A model generated the notes under the pieces. That model was given only the letters and a program-made list of their open reading frames with translations, made no database searches and was not told where the DNA came from. A program made the position numbers and the translations under genes. Shown here piece after piece: positions 1 through 8,186 of a stretch of DNA of 64,000 nucleotides. The DNA comes from Actinomycetes bacterium (GTDB lineage: Bacteria; Bacillota; Sulfobacillia; Sulfobacillales; JAIMBI01). Every line of letters begins with the position of its first letter. Positions within the stretch are counted from its first letter, which is position 1. The stretch is from contig JAIMBI010000006.1 in assembly GCA_023565505.1 (NCBI GenBank), forward strand, positions 62,001 through 126,000. The letters run 5' to 3'.

Positions 1-153
1 GGCGTCGGCGACCGGCATGAGGCGGACCAGGACCAGGCGGTTGAGGACGGCGAGCAGCGTCAGGCCGGCCGCCGGGCCGCCGTAGGCCAGCCACTGGCCG
101 GGTCCGGAGAAGGGATTGAGCTCCTGGAGGCGGGCGATCCACGGGTTCGTCAT
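1..153 (-). CDS. N-terminal fragment of a possible sensor kinase (partial)
   Basis: The window opens inside a minus-strand gene. Its ATG overlaps the TGA of the response-regulator gene (ATGA overlap), so the two are translationally coupled. The 51 visible residues start MTNPWIARLQELNPF and contain one hydrophobic stretch (roughly residues 28-45) that could be the first membrane segment. A sensor histidine kinase is the natural partner directly downstream of a NarL-type regulator, but no kinase motif is visible here, so the function is inferred from position only. Confidence 0.5.
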   Translation of the reverse strand, partial: MTNPWIARLQELNPFSGPGQWLAYGGPAAGLTLLAVLNRLVLVRLMPVADA

Positions 154-824
154 GGCCCCGCTTCGGATCCGGGGTACGTCGGTTCGCGGCGCGCCAGGTA
201 GGCGGCGGCCTCCGCCCGCCGGGTGAGTCCCAGCTTGTCGAGGATGTTGCTGACGTAGTGCTTGACGGTCTTCTCGCTCAGGAAGATCCGCGCCCCGATC
301 TCCCGGTTGGTGAGGCCCTGGGCGATGAGCGTCAGGATGCGCCGCTCCTGAGGCGTCAGCTCGTCCAGCGGATCACGGTGCGGGCGCGGCGCGCCGGCGC
401 TGCGGAGCACCTTGGAGGCCACCGCCGGGTCGAGGATGGACCCCCCGTCGGCCACCGTGCGGATGGCTTCCAGGACGGTGCGGCCCCGGGCGTTCTTGAG
501 GAGATAGCCCGCCGCCCCGGCTTCGAGGGCGGCGAAGAGGAGATCGTCGTCTCCGAACGAGGTCAGGATGATGATGTGCGTCGAGGGTTGGGTCTGGGCC
601 CACTGCCGGCAGACGTCGATGCCCGACCCGTCCGGAAGGCGGATGTCGAGCAGCAGCACGTCGACCTCAGTCGACCGGAGCAGTTCGAGGGCCTCCTGCA
701 CGCTGCCGGCCTCGCCCACCAGTCGGAAGTCCGGCTGCGCCGCCAGAAGACCGGCCAGCCCCACGCGGACCACCTCGTGGTCGTCGACCACGGCGACCCG
801 GACCACCGATCCTGCTTCCGCCAT
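150..824 (-). CDS. NarL/LuxR-family response regulator (DevR-like)
   Basis: Two-component transcriptional regulator. The receiver domain (about residues 8-125) has the acidic pair D14/D15, phospho-acceptor D60 in LLLDIRLPDGSG, and the switch Lys in LLKNA. The C-terminal LuxR-type helix-turn-helix (about 155-215) reads LTPQERRILTLIAQGLTNREIG, close to the DevR/DosR subgroup. The ATG at 824 is preferred because GGAGGT lies 7 nt upstream; an upstream in-frame GTG at 833 lies right against that site. The gene lies between a ferredoxin and the probable kinase in one operon, suggesting a redox or oxygen-responsive signal. The stimulus is unknown. Confidence 0.85.
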   Translation of the reverse strand: MAEAGSVVRVAVVDDHEVVRVGLAGLLAAQPDFRLVGEAGSVQEALELLRSTEVDVLLLDIRLPDGSGIDVCRQWAQTQPSTHIIILTSFGDDDLLFAALEAGAAGYLLKNARGRTVLEAIRTVADGGSILDPAVASKVLRSAGAPRPHRDPLDELTPQERRILTLIAQGLTNREIGARIFLSEKTVKHYVSNILDKLGLTRRAEAAAYLARREPTYPGSEAGP

Positions 825-869
825 GATGCGCACCTCCGTGCGTTGAAACCGTCCCGAGCCGGCGCCCTG

Positions 870-1127
870 TCACGAGGATTCGCGGACCTCCGTCCGCCAT
901 GCGCGGTTCTTGGCGATCCAGTCCCGGTCGAACGCCGGGACCTGCGCCTCGGGATAGATGGCGCCCACGGGGCAAACGGGTTCGCACTGCCCGCAGTCGG
1001 TGCACGCCAGCGGGTCGATGAGGCGGGTGAACCGGCCGCGCCGGATGGCGTTCGCAGGGCAGACCCGCTCGCATTCCGGCGTGAACGTCATCTCGTTGAT
1101 GCAGGCCGAGGTTACGACGTAGGCCAA
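870..1127 (-). CDS. FdxA-type ferredoxin (7Fe or 2[4Fe-4S])
   Basis: Small soluble electron carrier of 85 residues. The second cluster motif is canonical, CTDCGQCEPVCPVGAI (about residues 43-58). The first is atypical: Cys9, then Cys19 and Cys23-Pro, resembling the spaced Cys pattern of 7Fe (3Fe-4S plus 4Fe-4S) ferredoxins although the first spacing is longer than usual. Translation probably starts at TTG, with GGAGGAG about 8 nt upstream; no ATG is available. It is the first gene of the minus-strand unit leading into the response regulator and may be part of the redox circuit it senses. Confidence 0.85.
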   Translation of the reverse strand: MAYVVTSACINEMTFTPECERVCPANAIRRGRFTRLIDPLACTDCGQCEPVCPVGAIYPEAQVPAFDRDWIAKNRAWRTEVRESS

Positions 1128-1419
1128 TGTCGGCGCTCCTCCCCCGTCCGGTCGGCTTGACGGGCGCCGTGCGGACGCTCGTCGTCTTCTTCACACTGGA
1201 TCCGTCGACCGGGTTTGGTGAGGATCCAATGGCCCTGATTGAGAGGGTCGAACGACGCATCTTCCCGTCCCCGCCGTGTACGGCCGCCGGGCCCGAGGGC
1301 GGGCCGTCCGGCCTCCGGTCGTCCCGACTGAAGACCCTTCCCGACACGCGCGACAATTGCCGCAATGAGCTCAGGGAACCTGTCGGCCCCGGCGGGCACA
1401 AGATAGAGGGGAGGTACGC

Positions 1420-1869
1420 GTGATGCGGCTGGCTGACTTCAGGATCCTGCTGGCCTCCGACGACACGCCCGGGGCGCTCGTGGCGGTCGACTGGGTGCGT
1501 CGGCACTTCGAGCCGGCCCGGACGCGGGTCACCGTGGTCACCGTGCTGGTGCCGCCGCCGGCCCAGTGGGAAGCGGTCGCCGGCGCCCCCCTCTGGGCCG
1601 ACGTCGCCGAGACGGACCTCGTGCCGGAGACCAAGGCGCGGCTCGCGGCCTTCACGCCGGACGTGATTGTCCGGCGCGGAGACCCGGTCCGCGAAATCCG
1701 GGCGGCGGCGGAGAGCGTGAGACCGGACCTCATCGTCATGGGACATCGCGGCCTGAAGGGGATCGAGCGGTGGATGATGGGGAGCGTCGCCAAAGGGGTG
1801 GTGGACGCGAGCGACTGCCCGGTGCTGGTCATCCCCGAGATCCGGCCGGGTCGCGCCCGAAGCGCCTGA
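1420..1869 (+). CDS. Universal stress protein, UspA family
   Basis: Cytosolic UspA-fold protein of about 149 residues. The C-terminal nucleotide-binding signature G-2x-G-9x-G-S is intact (GHRGLKGIERWMMGSVA), which predicts the ATP-binding MJ0577-like subtype. GTG and ATG are adjacent in frame (1420 and 1423) behind GGAGG, so either may be the start. It is transcribed away from the ferredoxin operon, and the 290-nt divergent gap must hold promoters for both, though none is recognisable. A close paralogue lies at 10.3-10.8 kb. The 287 nt that follow before gerA contain no gene I can support. Confidence 0.9.
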   Translation: MMRLADFRILLASDDTPGALVAVDWVRRHFEPARTRVTVVTVLVPPPAQWEAVAGAPLWADVAETDLVPETKARLAAFTPDVIVRRGDPVREIRAAAESVRPDLIVMGHRGLKGIERWMMGSVAKGVVDASDCPVLVIPEIRPGRARSA

Positions 1870-2156
1870 CCCCGCCGAGCCGCGGCCGGCGCCGCCGGCG
1901 GCCCGGCCCGGCGCCACATTCCCGCCGTTCGCCCGCGGCCTCGCGTCGCCTCTTCTTGCTTGACCGCGGGCGCTCTGCGCCCTTCCGCGCGGGACAGGAT
2001 GGTCCCGTCCGGTGGAAGGGCGCTCTGTTTCAGCGTCGTGAACCGTCCCCGGAGTCGCCCGCCCGCTGTTTGGGCGCCGTCCCGGTCGGCCCGCCCCGGA
2101 ATAGGCACGGAGGCCGGGGGAGATGTTAACGGACGGCGTCGGCGCGAGGAGAGCGC

Positions 2157-3752
2157 ATGGAGAGACAGTCCATCCAGGAGATCCTGCAGGCGAGCCAGAA
2201 CCTGGTCCAGCGCCTCGACGGGCTGGTCCGTTCGCTCCGCGAAGCGCCGGGCGCTTCGCTGGAGGAGTACGTCCCCGACGTCGAGGCCGCCTATGCACGG
2301 CTCAAAAGCGGTCTCGGGCAGAGTCCGGACGTCGTCCTGCGCCGGCTGCGGATCCCGGCCGTGGGCCGCCAGGCGCTCGTGGCCTACGTCGACGGGATGG
2401 CCGACCCGCAGATGGTGGACCAGGATATCATCGCGCCGCTCCTGGCAACCCGCGAGCCCCCGGAGCGGTGGGCCGACGGCGTCATCAGTCCGGGCCACGT
2501 CAAGACCGCCAAGCGTTGGGAGGCCATCGAGGCGGCGCTGGTGGCGGGGAACACGCTCGTGTTCGCCGACGGGCTTGGGGAGGTCCTGGTCGCCGACACG
2601 ACCAAGTTCAAGCAGCGGAGCATCGAGCGGCCCGAGACGGAGATGAGCGTCCGGGGGCCGGCGGAGGCGTTCAACGAGGTCATCTTGACCCAGATGAACC
2701 AGATCCGGCGGCGGATTCAGACGCCTGCCCTGCGCTTCAAGCAACTCAAAGTGGGCCAGGTGCAGCAGGTCGCGGTGGTCGTCGTGTACCTGGAGGGCCT
2801 GACCAACCCGGCCCTGGTCGAGACCGTGGTGGAACGGGTCGAGCGAATCCGGGTCGACGGCATCCCGGACGCGTCGATGATCGGCGGGCTCATCCGCGAC
2901 CACCCCCGTTCCATCTTTCCCACCATCCGCGCCACCGAGCGGGTGGACGTGGCCTGCTGGCGGCTCCTGGAAGGCAAGGTGGTGATCCTCGTCGACGGCG
3001 ACCCCTCCGTGCTCATCGCGCCGGCTCCGCTGGCCGACTTCTACCGCACGGCCATGGACTACACGAGTCCGTGGTACGATGCCACGTTCGTGCGCTTCAT
3101 CCGCTGGGGCGGCTGGGCGCTCGGGGTTTACCTGCCGGCGGTCTACATCGCCCTGACCGAGGTCAACGTCAACCTCGTGCCTGCCGCGCTCCTGACTCTG
3201 GTGGCCGGGGCGCACGCCGGCCTGCCCTTCCCGCCCATCGGGGAGGCGATGCTCATGATCTTCGTCATCGAGGTGCTGCGGGAGGCGGCGCTCCGCCTGC
3301 CCAAGGTGCTGAGCACGACCATCGGCACGGTGGGCGCCATCGTGGTGGGCACGGCCGTGGTGAAGGCGGGGCTGGTGAGCCCCCAGGTCATCGTGCTCAT
3401 CACGCTCACGGCGCTGAGCTTCTACAGCGTGCCGGTCTACGAGCTGACCGGGACCTGGCGTCTGGTCAACTTCGTCATGCTCCTGGCGGCGGCCGTCTTC
3501 GGCGTGCTCGGCATCGTGCTGGTCTCGATGCTCTTGGTGGGGGAGCTGACGGCGATGAGTTCGTTCGGCGCGCCGTATTTCGAACCGTTCGCCCCGTTCC
3601 GCCGGAAGGATTTCCAGGACATGGTGTGGCGACTGCCGTATTCGTCCTACACCATCCGGGCTACGGCAGGCCGGCCGGGCCACGGGCCGGCCCGGGAACC
3701 GGCCGAGGGCTTCCCGCCGCCCCATCTCAAGCGCCACAAGCCGGGGCGCTAG
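2157..3752 (+). CDS. gerA: Spore germination receptor subunit A (GerA family)
   Basis: A subunit of a GerA-type nutrient germinant receptor in the inner spore membrane. The hydrophilic N-terminal half (residues 1-280) carries the family pattern with YVDGMADPQMVDQDII and EDG-type strands around residue 150. The C-terminal part (about 300-470) has four to five membrane segments, with the typical SPWYDATFVRFIRWGG entry. 531 residues is normal for the family. It is the first gene of an A-C-B operon and the next gene starts 2 nt after the stop. Expression would be expected in the forespore, but I could not identify a sigma-G promoter. Germinant unknown. Confidence 0.93.
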   Translation: MERQSIQEILQASQNLVQRLDGLVRSLREAPGASLEEYVPDVEAAYARLKSGLGQSPDVVLRRLRIPAVGRQALVAYVDGMADPQMVDQDIIAPLLATREPPERWADGVISPGHVKTAKRWEAIEAALVAGNTLVFADGLGEVLVADTTKFKQRSIERPETEMSVRGPAEAFNEVILTQMNQIRRRIQTPALRFKQLKVGQVQQVAVVVVYLEGLTNPALVETVVERVERIRVDGIPDASMIGGLIRDHPRSIFPTIRATERVDVACWRLLEGKVVILVDGDPSVLIAPAPLADFYRTAMDYTSPWYDATFVRFIRWGGWALGVYLPAVYIALTEVNVNLVPAALLTLVAGAHAGLPFPPIGEAMLMIFVIEVLREAALRLPKVLSTTIGTVGAIVVGTAVVKAGLVSPQVIVLITLTALSFYSVPVYELTGTWRLVNFVMLLAAAVFGVLGIVLVSMLLVGELTAMSSFGAPYFEPFAPFRRKDFQDMVWRLPYSSYTIRATAGRPGHGPAREPAEGFPPPHLKRHKPGR

Positions 3753-3754
3753 CC

Positions 3755-4867
3755 GTGCGGCGAGCGGGACGTCTCGCCCGGATCGTACTCGCCGGGCTTC
3801 TGGGACTGAGCCTGACCGGCTGCTGGGACCAGGCTCCCATCGAGAACCGCGCGGTGGTGGTGGCCATCGCGGTGGACCCCGGCCGTCGCGGCAACGAGCG
3901 CTGGACCTTTCTGTTCCCGAACGTGTCGGCGACCGCCAGCAGCCTGAGCTCGACCTCGCCGTCGGAGAACTTCTACGCCGTCGCCGTGGACGCGCCGTCC
4001 CTGGCGGCGGCCTTCACCGCCGTCCAACAACGGCTGGCGCGGGACGTCTATCCGGGTCAGCTCCAGGTCGTGCTCTGGTCGGACCGGCTCCCCACCCGGG
4101 CGGTCGCCAGCGTGGTGGCCGCCGTGGCCCAGAACGGCATCATGCCGTCGGCGGCCTGGGTGCTCGCGACCGTCGGCCAGGCCTCCCGGATCCTCACGGA
4201 GCCGAGTCCCCAATCCGTCGTCCCGTCGTACTACCTGGCCAAGTTCTTCGGCTGCCGTTCCTGCCAGCCGTTCGACCTCGGCGAGGAGTCGTGGGACTGG
4301 TGGGACCGGCACCTGACGCCCGGCATCGCTCCCATCGCGCCCGTGGCCCAGGCGGCCGGCCAGACGGTCACCATCAACCGGCTGGCCGTCTACCCCCCGG
4401 ACGGGCCGCCGGCGGTCATGCCGCCCTTGGCGACCGAGGGGTACGGTTACCTGAGCGGCCGGGTCAACAAAGCCACCCTCAGTTGGCGCTGGCGCGGCCA
4501 GTGGCTCACCCTGGCGGACATCCGCGACACGCCCCGCATCCGGGTGCATCTGGAGCGCGGCGCCGTCGTGGTCCAGGAGACCGTCAACGCGACGGGCATC
4601 CTGGCAGCCGTCTCCCAGCGGCAGCCCATGGAGGCGGCGGAGCGGGCGGCGGCGCGGCTTGCGGCCGCGGCCATCCTGGACCGCTGCCGAGCGGCCGTGC
4701 GCTTTGCCAACCGGACGCACACGGATCCGTTCGGCTACGCGCGCCTGGCCGCCTGGACCGACAACCGGGCCGCGGCGGGCATGACCCCGACGACGCTGGA
4801 CCGCCTGCCCATCCGGGCCGACCTTACGGTCCACGTCACCGTGCGGGGGGCGGGGGAGTTCCGGTGA
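3755..4867 (+). CDS. gerC: Spore germination lipoprotein (GerC family)
   Basis: C subunit of the germinant receptor, predicted to be lipid-anchored on the outer face of the inner spore membrane. The N-terminus has positive residues, a hydrophobic stretch and a lipobox LTGC with Cys23, followed by the family-typical WDQAPIENRAVVVAIAVDP. About 370 residues, as expected. The start is a GTG directly after the gerA stop, and the end overlaps the gerB start (GTGA). The central region is less conserved than the N-terminal strand that defines the family. Confidence 0.9.
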   Translation: MRRAGRLARIVLAGLLGLSLTGCWDQAPIENRAVVVAIAVDPGRRGNERWTFLFPNVSATASSLSSTSPSENFYAVAVDAPSLAAAFTAVQQRLARDVYPGQLQVVLWSDRLPTRAVASVVAAVAQNGIMPSAAWVLATVGQASRILTEPSPQSVVPSYYLAKFFGCRSCQPFDLGEESWDWWDRHLTPGIAPIAPVAQAAGQTVTINRLAVYPPDGPPAVMPPLATEGYGYLSGRVNKATLSWRWRGQWLTLADIRDTPRIRVHLERGAVVVQETVNATGILAAVSQRQPMEAAERAAARLAAAAILDRCRAAVRFANRTHTDPFGYARLAAWTDNRAAAGMTPTTLDRLPIRADLTVHVTVRGAGEFR

Positions 4868-5985
4868 CCGGACCGGTCGAACCCATCGGTCGCGGACAGT
4901 TCTTCCTGCTCGTGGCCATCTCGGTGGTGGCCGGGGGGGTGTACATCTGGCCCCAGGCGGTGCTGGCCGCGGCGGGCCAGAACGCCGTGTGGTCCCTCGT
5001 CGGGTCCGTCGCGCTGGCCGGTGCCACCACCTGGGCCCACGGCCTCTGGGGGGAGTGGGCCGGCGGTCCCCACTACCTGGCCGCCGCCGAGCGCACCTGG
5101 GGCTGGGCCCGCTGGGGTCCCTTCGCGGTCACCGTGGCCCTGTGCCTGGCGGTCGAGAGCGCGTTCGTGGCCCTCTTCGCCCAGATGCTGCACGTGCTCT
5201 TCTACGTGGCGACCCCCCTCGTGGTCCTGCGCCTCCTCATCATCCTGCTGGCCGGCTGGTTCGCCTCCAAGCCGCTCAACGGCCTGGCGCGGAACGTCCA
5301 GTTCTGGTTTCCCCTGGTCATCTTCTCCTTCCTGTTCCTGTGGGTGGCCGGCATGTTCCAGGCCCGGGACTGGCCCGCCGCGCTGCCCTCCAACGTCGTC
5401 TCGCTGGTCGACATCGCCCGGGGGATCCTGATGACCTGGTACCTCTGGATCCAGGGCGCCGTGCTGGTCACCCTGGCACCCCACGTCAGCGACACCCCGG
5501 CGCGGCGGGTCCGGCGCATCGCCGTGGCCGCCATCCTGGCCCAGGGGGTCATCCTCCTCATGATCTACGTGCTGGTCACGGCGACGCTCGGGCCGGAAGC
5601 CGCCCAGCATCTCGAGTGGCCGCTCATCTTCGTGGTGTCGAACCTCAACTTCTCGTCGGCGTTCATCAGCCGCCCCGGGGTCTTCATCCTGCTGGGATGG
5701 GTGGCCGCCCTCATCCTCCACGTGAGCGTCCATCTCTACTGCGGCGCAACCAACCTGGCGGCGGCGTTCGGCGGCCACGGCGACCAGGAGGGCCGGCGCC
5801 GCCTCCTGGTGGCCGCGTTCGCCCTGGTCCTGGCAGTGGCCTCCTCGGTGTACACTTCACCGAGCGAAACCACCGACTGGGTGCTCAAGGTCGTCGACCC
5901 CTGGGCCCTCGGCTGGTGCCTTCTGATTCTGCCGGCGTCGCTCGCCGTGATGTGGTGGCGGCGCCGCGTCCGTCCGGCGGCATGA
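4864..5985 (+). CDS. gerB: Spore germination permease-like subunit (GerB family)
   Basis: B subunit of the germinant receptor, an APC-superfamily integral membrane protein thought to bind the germinant. The 373 residues contain about ten hydrophobic segments. The first follows an ISVVAGGVYIWPQAVL motif typical of the family (GerB/YndE). GTG start in a 4-nt overlap with gerC; its TGA overlaps the ATG of the next gene, so the glutamate-synthase-like gene is translationally coupled to the germination operon, which is unusual. Confidence 0.92.
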   Translation: MTGPVEPIGRGQFFLLVAISVVAGGVYIWPQAVLAAAGQNAVWSLVGSVALAGATTWAHGLWGEWAGGPHYLAAAERTWGWARWGPFAVTVALCLAVESAFVALFAQMLHVLFYVATPLVVLRLLIILLAGWFASKPLNGLARNVQFWFPLVIFSFLFLWVAGMFQARDWPAALPSNVVSLVDIARGILMTWYLWIQGAVLVTLAPHVSDTPARRVRRIAVAAILAQGVILLMIYVLVTATLGPEAAQHLEWPLIFVVSNLNFSSAFISRPGVFILLGWVAALILHVSVHLYCGATNLAAAFGGHGDQEGRRRLLVAAFALVLAVASSVYTSPSETTDWVLKVVDPWALGWCLLILPASLAVMWWRRRVRPAA

Positions 5986-7460
5986 GCGACGGAGGCGGCT
6001 TTCTTCCGGCGCTCGGGGGGGTCCTCGCCGGCTGGCTGCTCGCGGTCGCGTTGGGGATCCTGCTCGGGCGCGCGGGCCTGCGCCGGCTGGAGACGGCGCT
6101 GGGCCAGGACCCGTCGCGGAGCTGGGCCGAGTTGTTGTTCAGCCTCCAGTCGACCTCGGTGCGGGAACTCGCGCTCACGGCGCAACGCGCGGCGACCGGC
6201 GAGCCGGCCCGCCACCCGATGGGATCACCGCACTTCGTGGCGCCCTATCTGGACCAGATCGGGTTCGATCCGGCCACGCTGGCCCCACCGTCCCTGCCCC
6301 GGGCGGTCCGGCCGCGCCTCGCCACCATCCTCGGCCCGGCGGCGGAGCGCCCGCTCCGCTTGGACCTGCCGGTCTTCGTGGCCCCGATGGGCTACGGCGT
6401 CGGTCTCAACGCGGCCACCAAACGGGCGCTGGCCGAAGGGGCGGCGCTGGCCGGGACGGCCGTCTCGAGCGGGGAAGGCCCGTTTTTCAGTGAAGAGCGC
6501 GCCGTGGCGCACCGCTGGATCCTCCAGCTGAGCCGCGGCCCGTTCAATCACCAGCCGGAGACGATCCGGCTCGCCGACATGGTGGAGATCCAGGTGGGTC
6601 AGGGATCCGAAGCCGGCACCGGGGTGGAGAAGCGGCGGTCCACGCTGCCGCGCCGGGTTCGCCGGGCTCTCGACGACCGGCCGGGCCCGCTGCGCATCCG
6701 GGGAGGACTGCCGCTGCCCCTGCCCCGGTGGGTCCGGCGGGTGCGGCGGGCCAATCCCGCGGTCCCGCTGGGCGTGAAGATTCCCGCGAGCCAGCACCTC
6801 GAGGCGGACTTGGCGCGACTGGTCGCGCTGGGCGTGGACGTGATCACCCTCGACGGCTCGGAAGGGGGCAGTGCCTCGAGCCCGGCGGTGATCAGCGACC
6901 ACTTCGGGCTGCCGGCGGCGCTGGCGACGGTCCGCGCCCGGCGCTGGCTGGACGCGCACGGCCTCGGCGACCGGGTGAGCCTGGTGGTGTCCGGCGGCGT
7001 CCGAGGGGCGGCCGACATCGCCAAGCTCATGGCGCTCGGGGCGGACGCTGTCGCCGTGGGTACGGTCATGCTGTTCGCCGCGGCGCACGGCCAAGTCACC
7101 CGACGGGGCTGGTCCCGGGGACCGGCGGCCCTGGTGCTGGCGGGCCCCCACGCGGAGCCGCTGGACGCCGACGAAGCGGCGGAACGCGTGGCCAACTGGT
7201 TCGCCGCCACCGCCCAGGAACTCGCCCTGCTGTGTCAGGCCCTGGGGGTGCGCGACCTTCGCGCCGTCGGGCGCCGGCACCTGGTGGCCTACACGCGGGA
7301 GGCGGCGCAGCTCTTCGGCTTGCCTTTCGCCGGGGACCCGGCGCCCAGCGTCCCGGATAGCGTCGCGGCCCTGGTGAGAGGCTATCGCCGGCTGAACCGG
7401 GTGCTGGCTCGCCTGGGACGGGCGGTCGCCGGCCCGGTGAAGGCGGATCGGGAGGGATGA
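5982..7460 (+). CDS. Membrane-anchored FMN glutamate-synthase-like protein (YerD type)
   Basis: Resembles the FMN-binding GltB2 domain of glutamate synthase, in the stand-alone YerD-like form. One N-terminal membrane segment (about residues 8-30) is followed by a TIM barrel with APMGYGVGLNAATKRALAEG, VKIPASQHLE, DGSEGGSASSP and VSGGVRGAADIAKLMALGAD, all flavin/phosphate-site motifs. The cysteine cluster that usually follows the last of these and binds a 3Fe-4S centre is absent; the sequence continues AVAVGTVMLFAAAHGQVTRR. It is coupled to gerB by an ATGA overlap. Its reaction is uncertain; without the Fe-S site it may not use ferredoxin or a GltD partner. Confidence 0.8.
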   Translation: MSDGGGFLPALGGVLAGWLLAVALGILLGRAGLRRLETALGQDPSRSWAELLFSLQSTSVRELALTAQRAATGEPARHPMGSPHFVAPYLDQIGFDPATLAPPSLPRAVRPRLATILGPAAERPLRLDLPVFVAPMGYGVGLNAATKRALAEGAALAGTAVSSGEGPFFSEERAVAHRWILQLSRGPFNHQPETIRLADMVEIQVGQGSEAGTGVEKRRSTLPRRVRRALDDRPGPLRIRGGLPLPLPRWVRRVRRANPAVPLGVKIPASQHLEADLARLVALGVDVITLDGSEGGSASSPAVISDHFGLPAALATVRARRWLDAHGLGDRVSLVVSGGVRGAADIAKLMALGADAVAVGTVMLFAAAHGQVTRRGWSRGPAALVLAGPHAEPLDADEAAERVANWFAATAQELALLCQALGVRDLRAVGRRHLVAYTREAAQLFGLPFAGDPAPSVPDSVAALVRGYRRLNRVLARLGRAVAGPVKADREG

Positions 7461-7475
7461 GCCATCGCGTCACAT

Positions 7476-8186
7476 GTGGCACGGACCCAGGATGCCGGGG
7501 ACGCGTACTTCGCGCGGACCTTCGACTGGATGGCGGACCGTTACGTGGAGCAGACCCGGGCCGTCTCGTGGGGCGGTTACGACCGCTGGCTGGACCACGC
7601 CGCGGACCTGGCGGCCCAGGACCGGCCGGAGGCGCTGGTGGACCTGGGATCCGGGCCGGGGCTTCTGCTCGCGAAGCTCCGGGAACGGCTCGGGGCGGTT
7701 CGGCTGGTCGCCGTCGACCTGTCGGGGGCGGTGCTCGACGCGCTGTCCGACGCGGCGGTGGAGCGGCACTGCGCCAGCGTGGCCGAGTTCGCCGCCGACT
7801 ATCCGGAACGGTTCGACGCCGCCACGGCGACGTTCGTGCTGCGGGACGTCGAGGATCCGGTCGGATTCCTGCGCGACGCCGCCCGCCTGCTCCGGCGCGG
7901 CGGCCGCCTGGTGATCCTGGAGACCCACCGGCCGGTGGGGCCGGGGGGCATCGGGTTCGACCTCTACTTCCATCACTGGCTGCCCTGGTGGGGTCGCATG
8001 CGCCTGGCGCGGGACTGGCCGGAGGGCTGGGGACCCAACCCCTACGCGTGGCTCTCCGCGAGCCAACGGCGCTGGCGGCACGGGGCGGACGTGCCGGCGT
8101 GGCTGGAGCGGGCCGGGTTCGAGCGCGTCGCCGAGCACCGTCGGCCCGACGACGTGGTGATGCTGCTGACGGCAGTCAAGGCGTGA
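7476..8186 (+). CDS. Class I SAM-dependent methyltransferase
   Basis: Rossmann-type methyltransferase of about 236 residues. Motif I is VDLGSGPGLLLAKL (about residues 48-61), followed by an acidic residue at the end of strand 2 (VAVDLSGAVL) and motif II/III regions ATFVLRDVEDP and LLRRGGRLVILE. This arrangement resembles UbiE/MenG-type and small-molecule methyltransferases. GTG start, 15 nt after the preceding stop, so it may be read with the ger operon. Its 3' end overlaps the convergent flavoprotein gene by 11 nt. Substrate unknown; menaquinone or a lipid is possible but unsupported. Confidence 0.8.
   Translation: MARTQDAGDAYFARTFDWMADRYVEQTRAVSWGGYDRWLDHAADLAAQDRPEALVDLGSGPGLLLAKLRERLGAVRLVAVDLSGAVLDALSDAAVERHCASVAEFAADYPERFDAATATFVLRDVEDPVGFLRDAARLLRRGGRLVILETHRPVGPGGIGFDLYFHHWLPWWGRMRLARDWPEGWGPNPYAWLSASQRRWRHGADVPAWLERAGFERVAEHRRPDDVVMLLTAVKA

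Noticed and set aside
258-1160. Long plus-strand open frame opposite the response regulator
   Set aside because: Arg/Gly/Pro-rich translation without motifs; the opposite strand encodes clear regulator and ferredoxin domains. Typical shadow frame of high-GC DNA.
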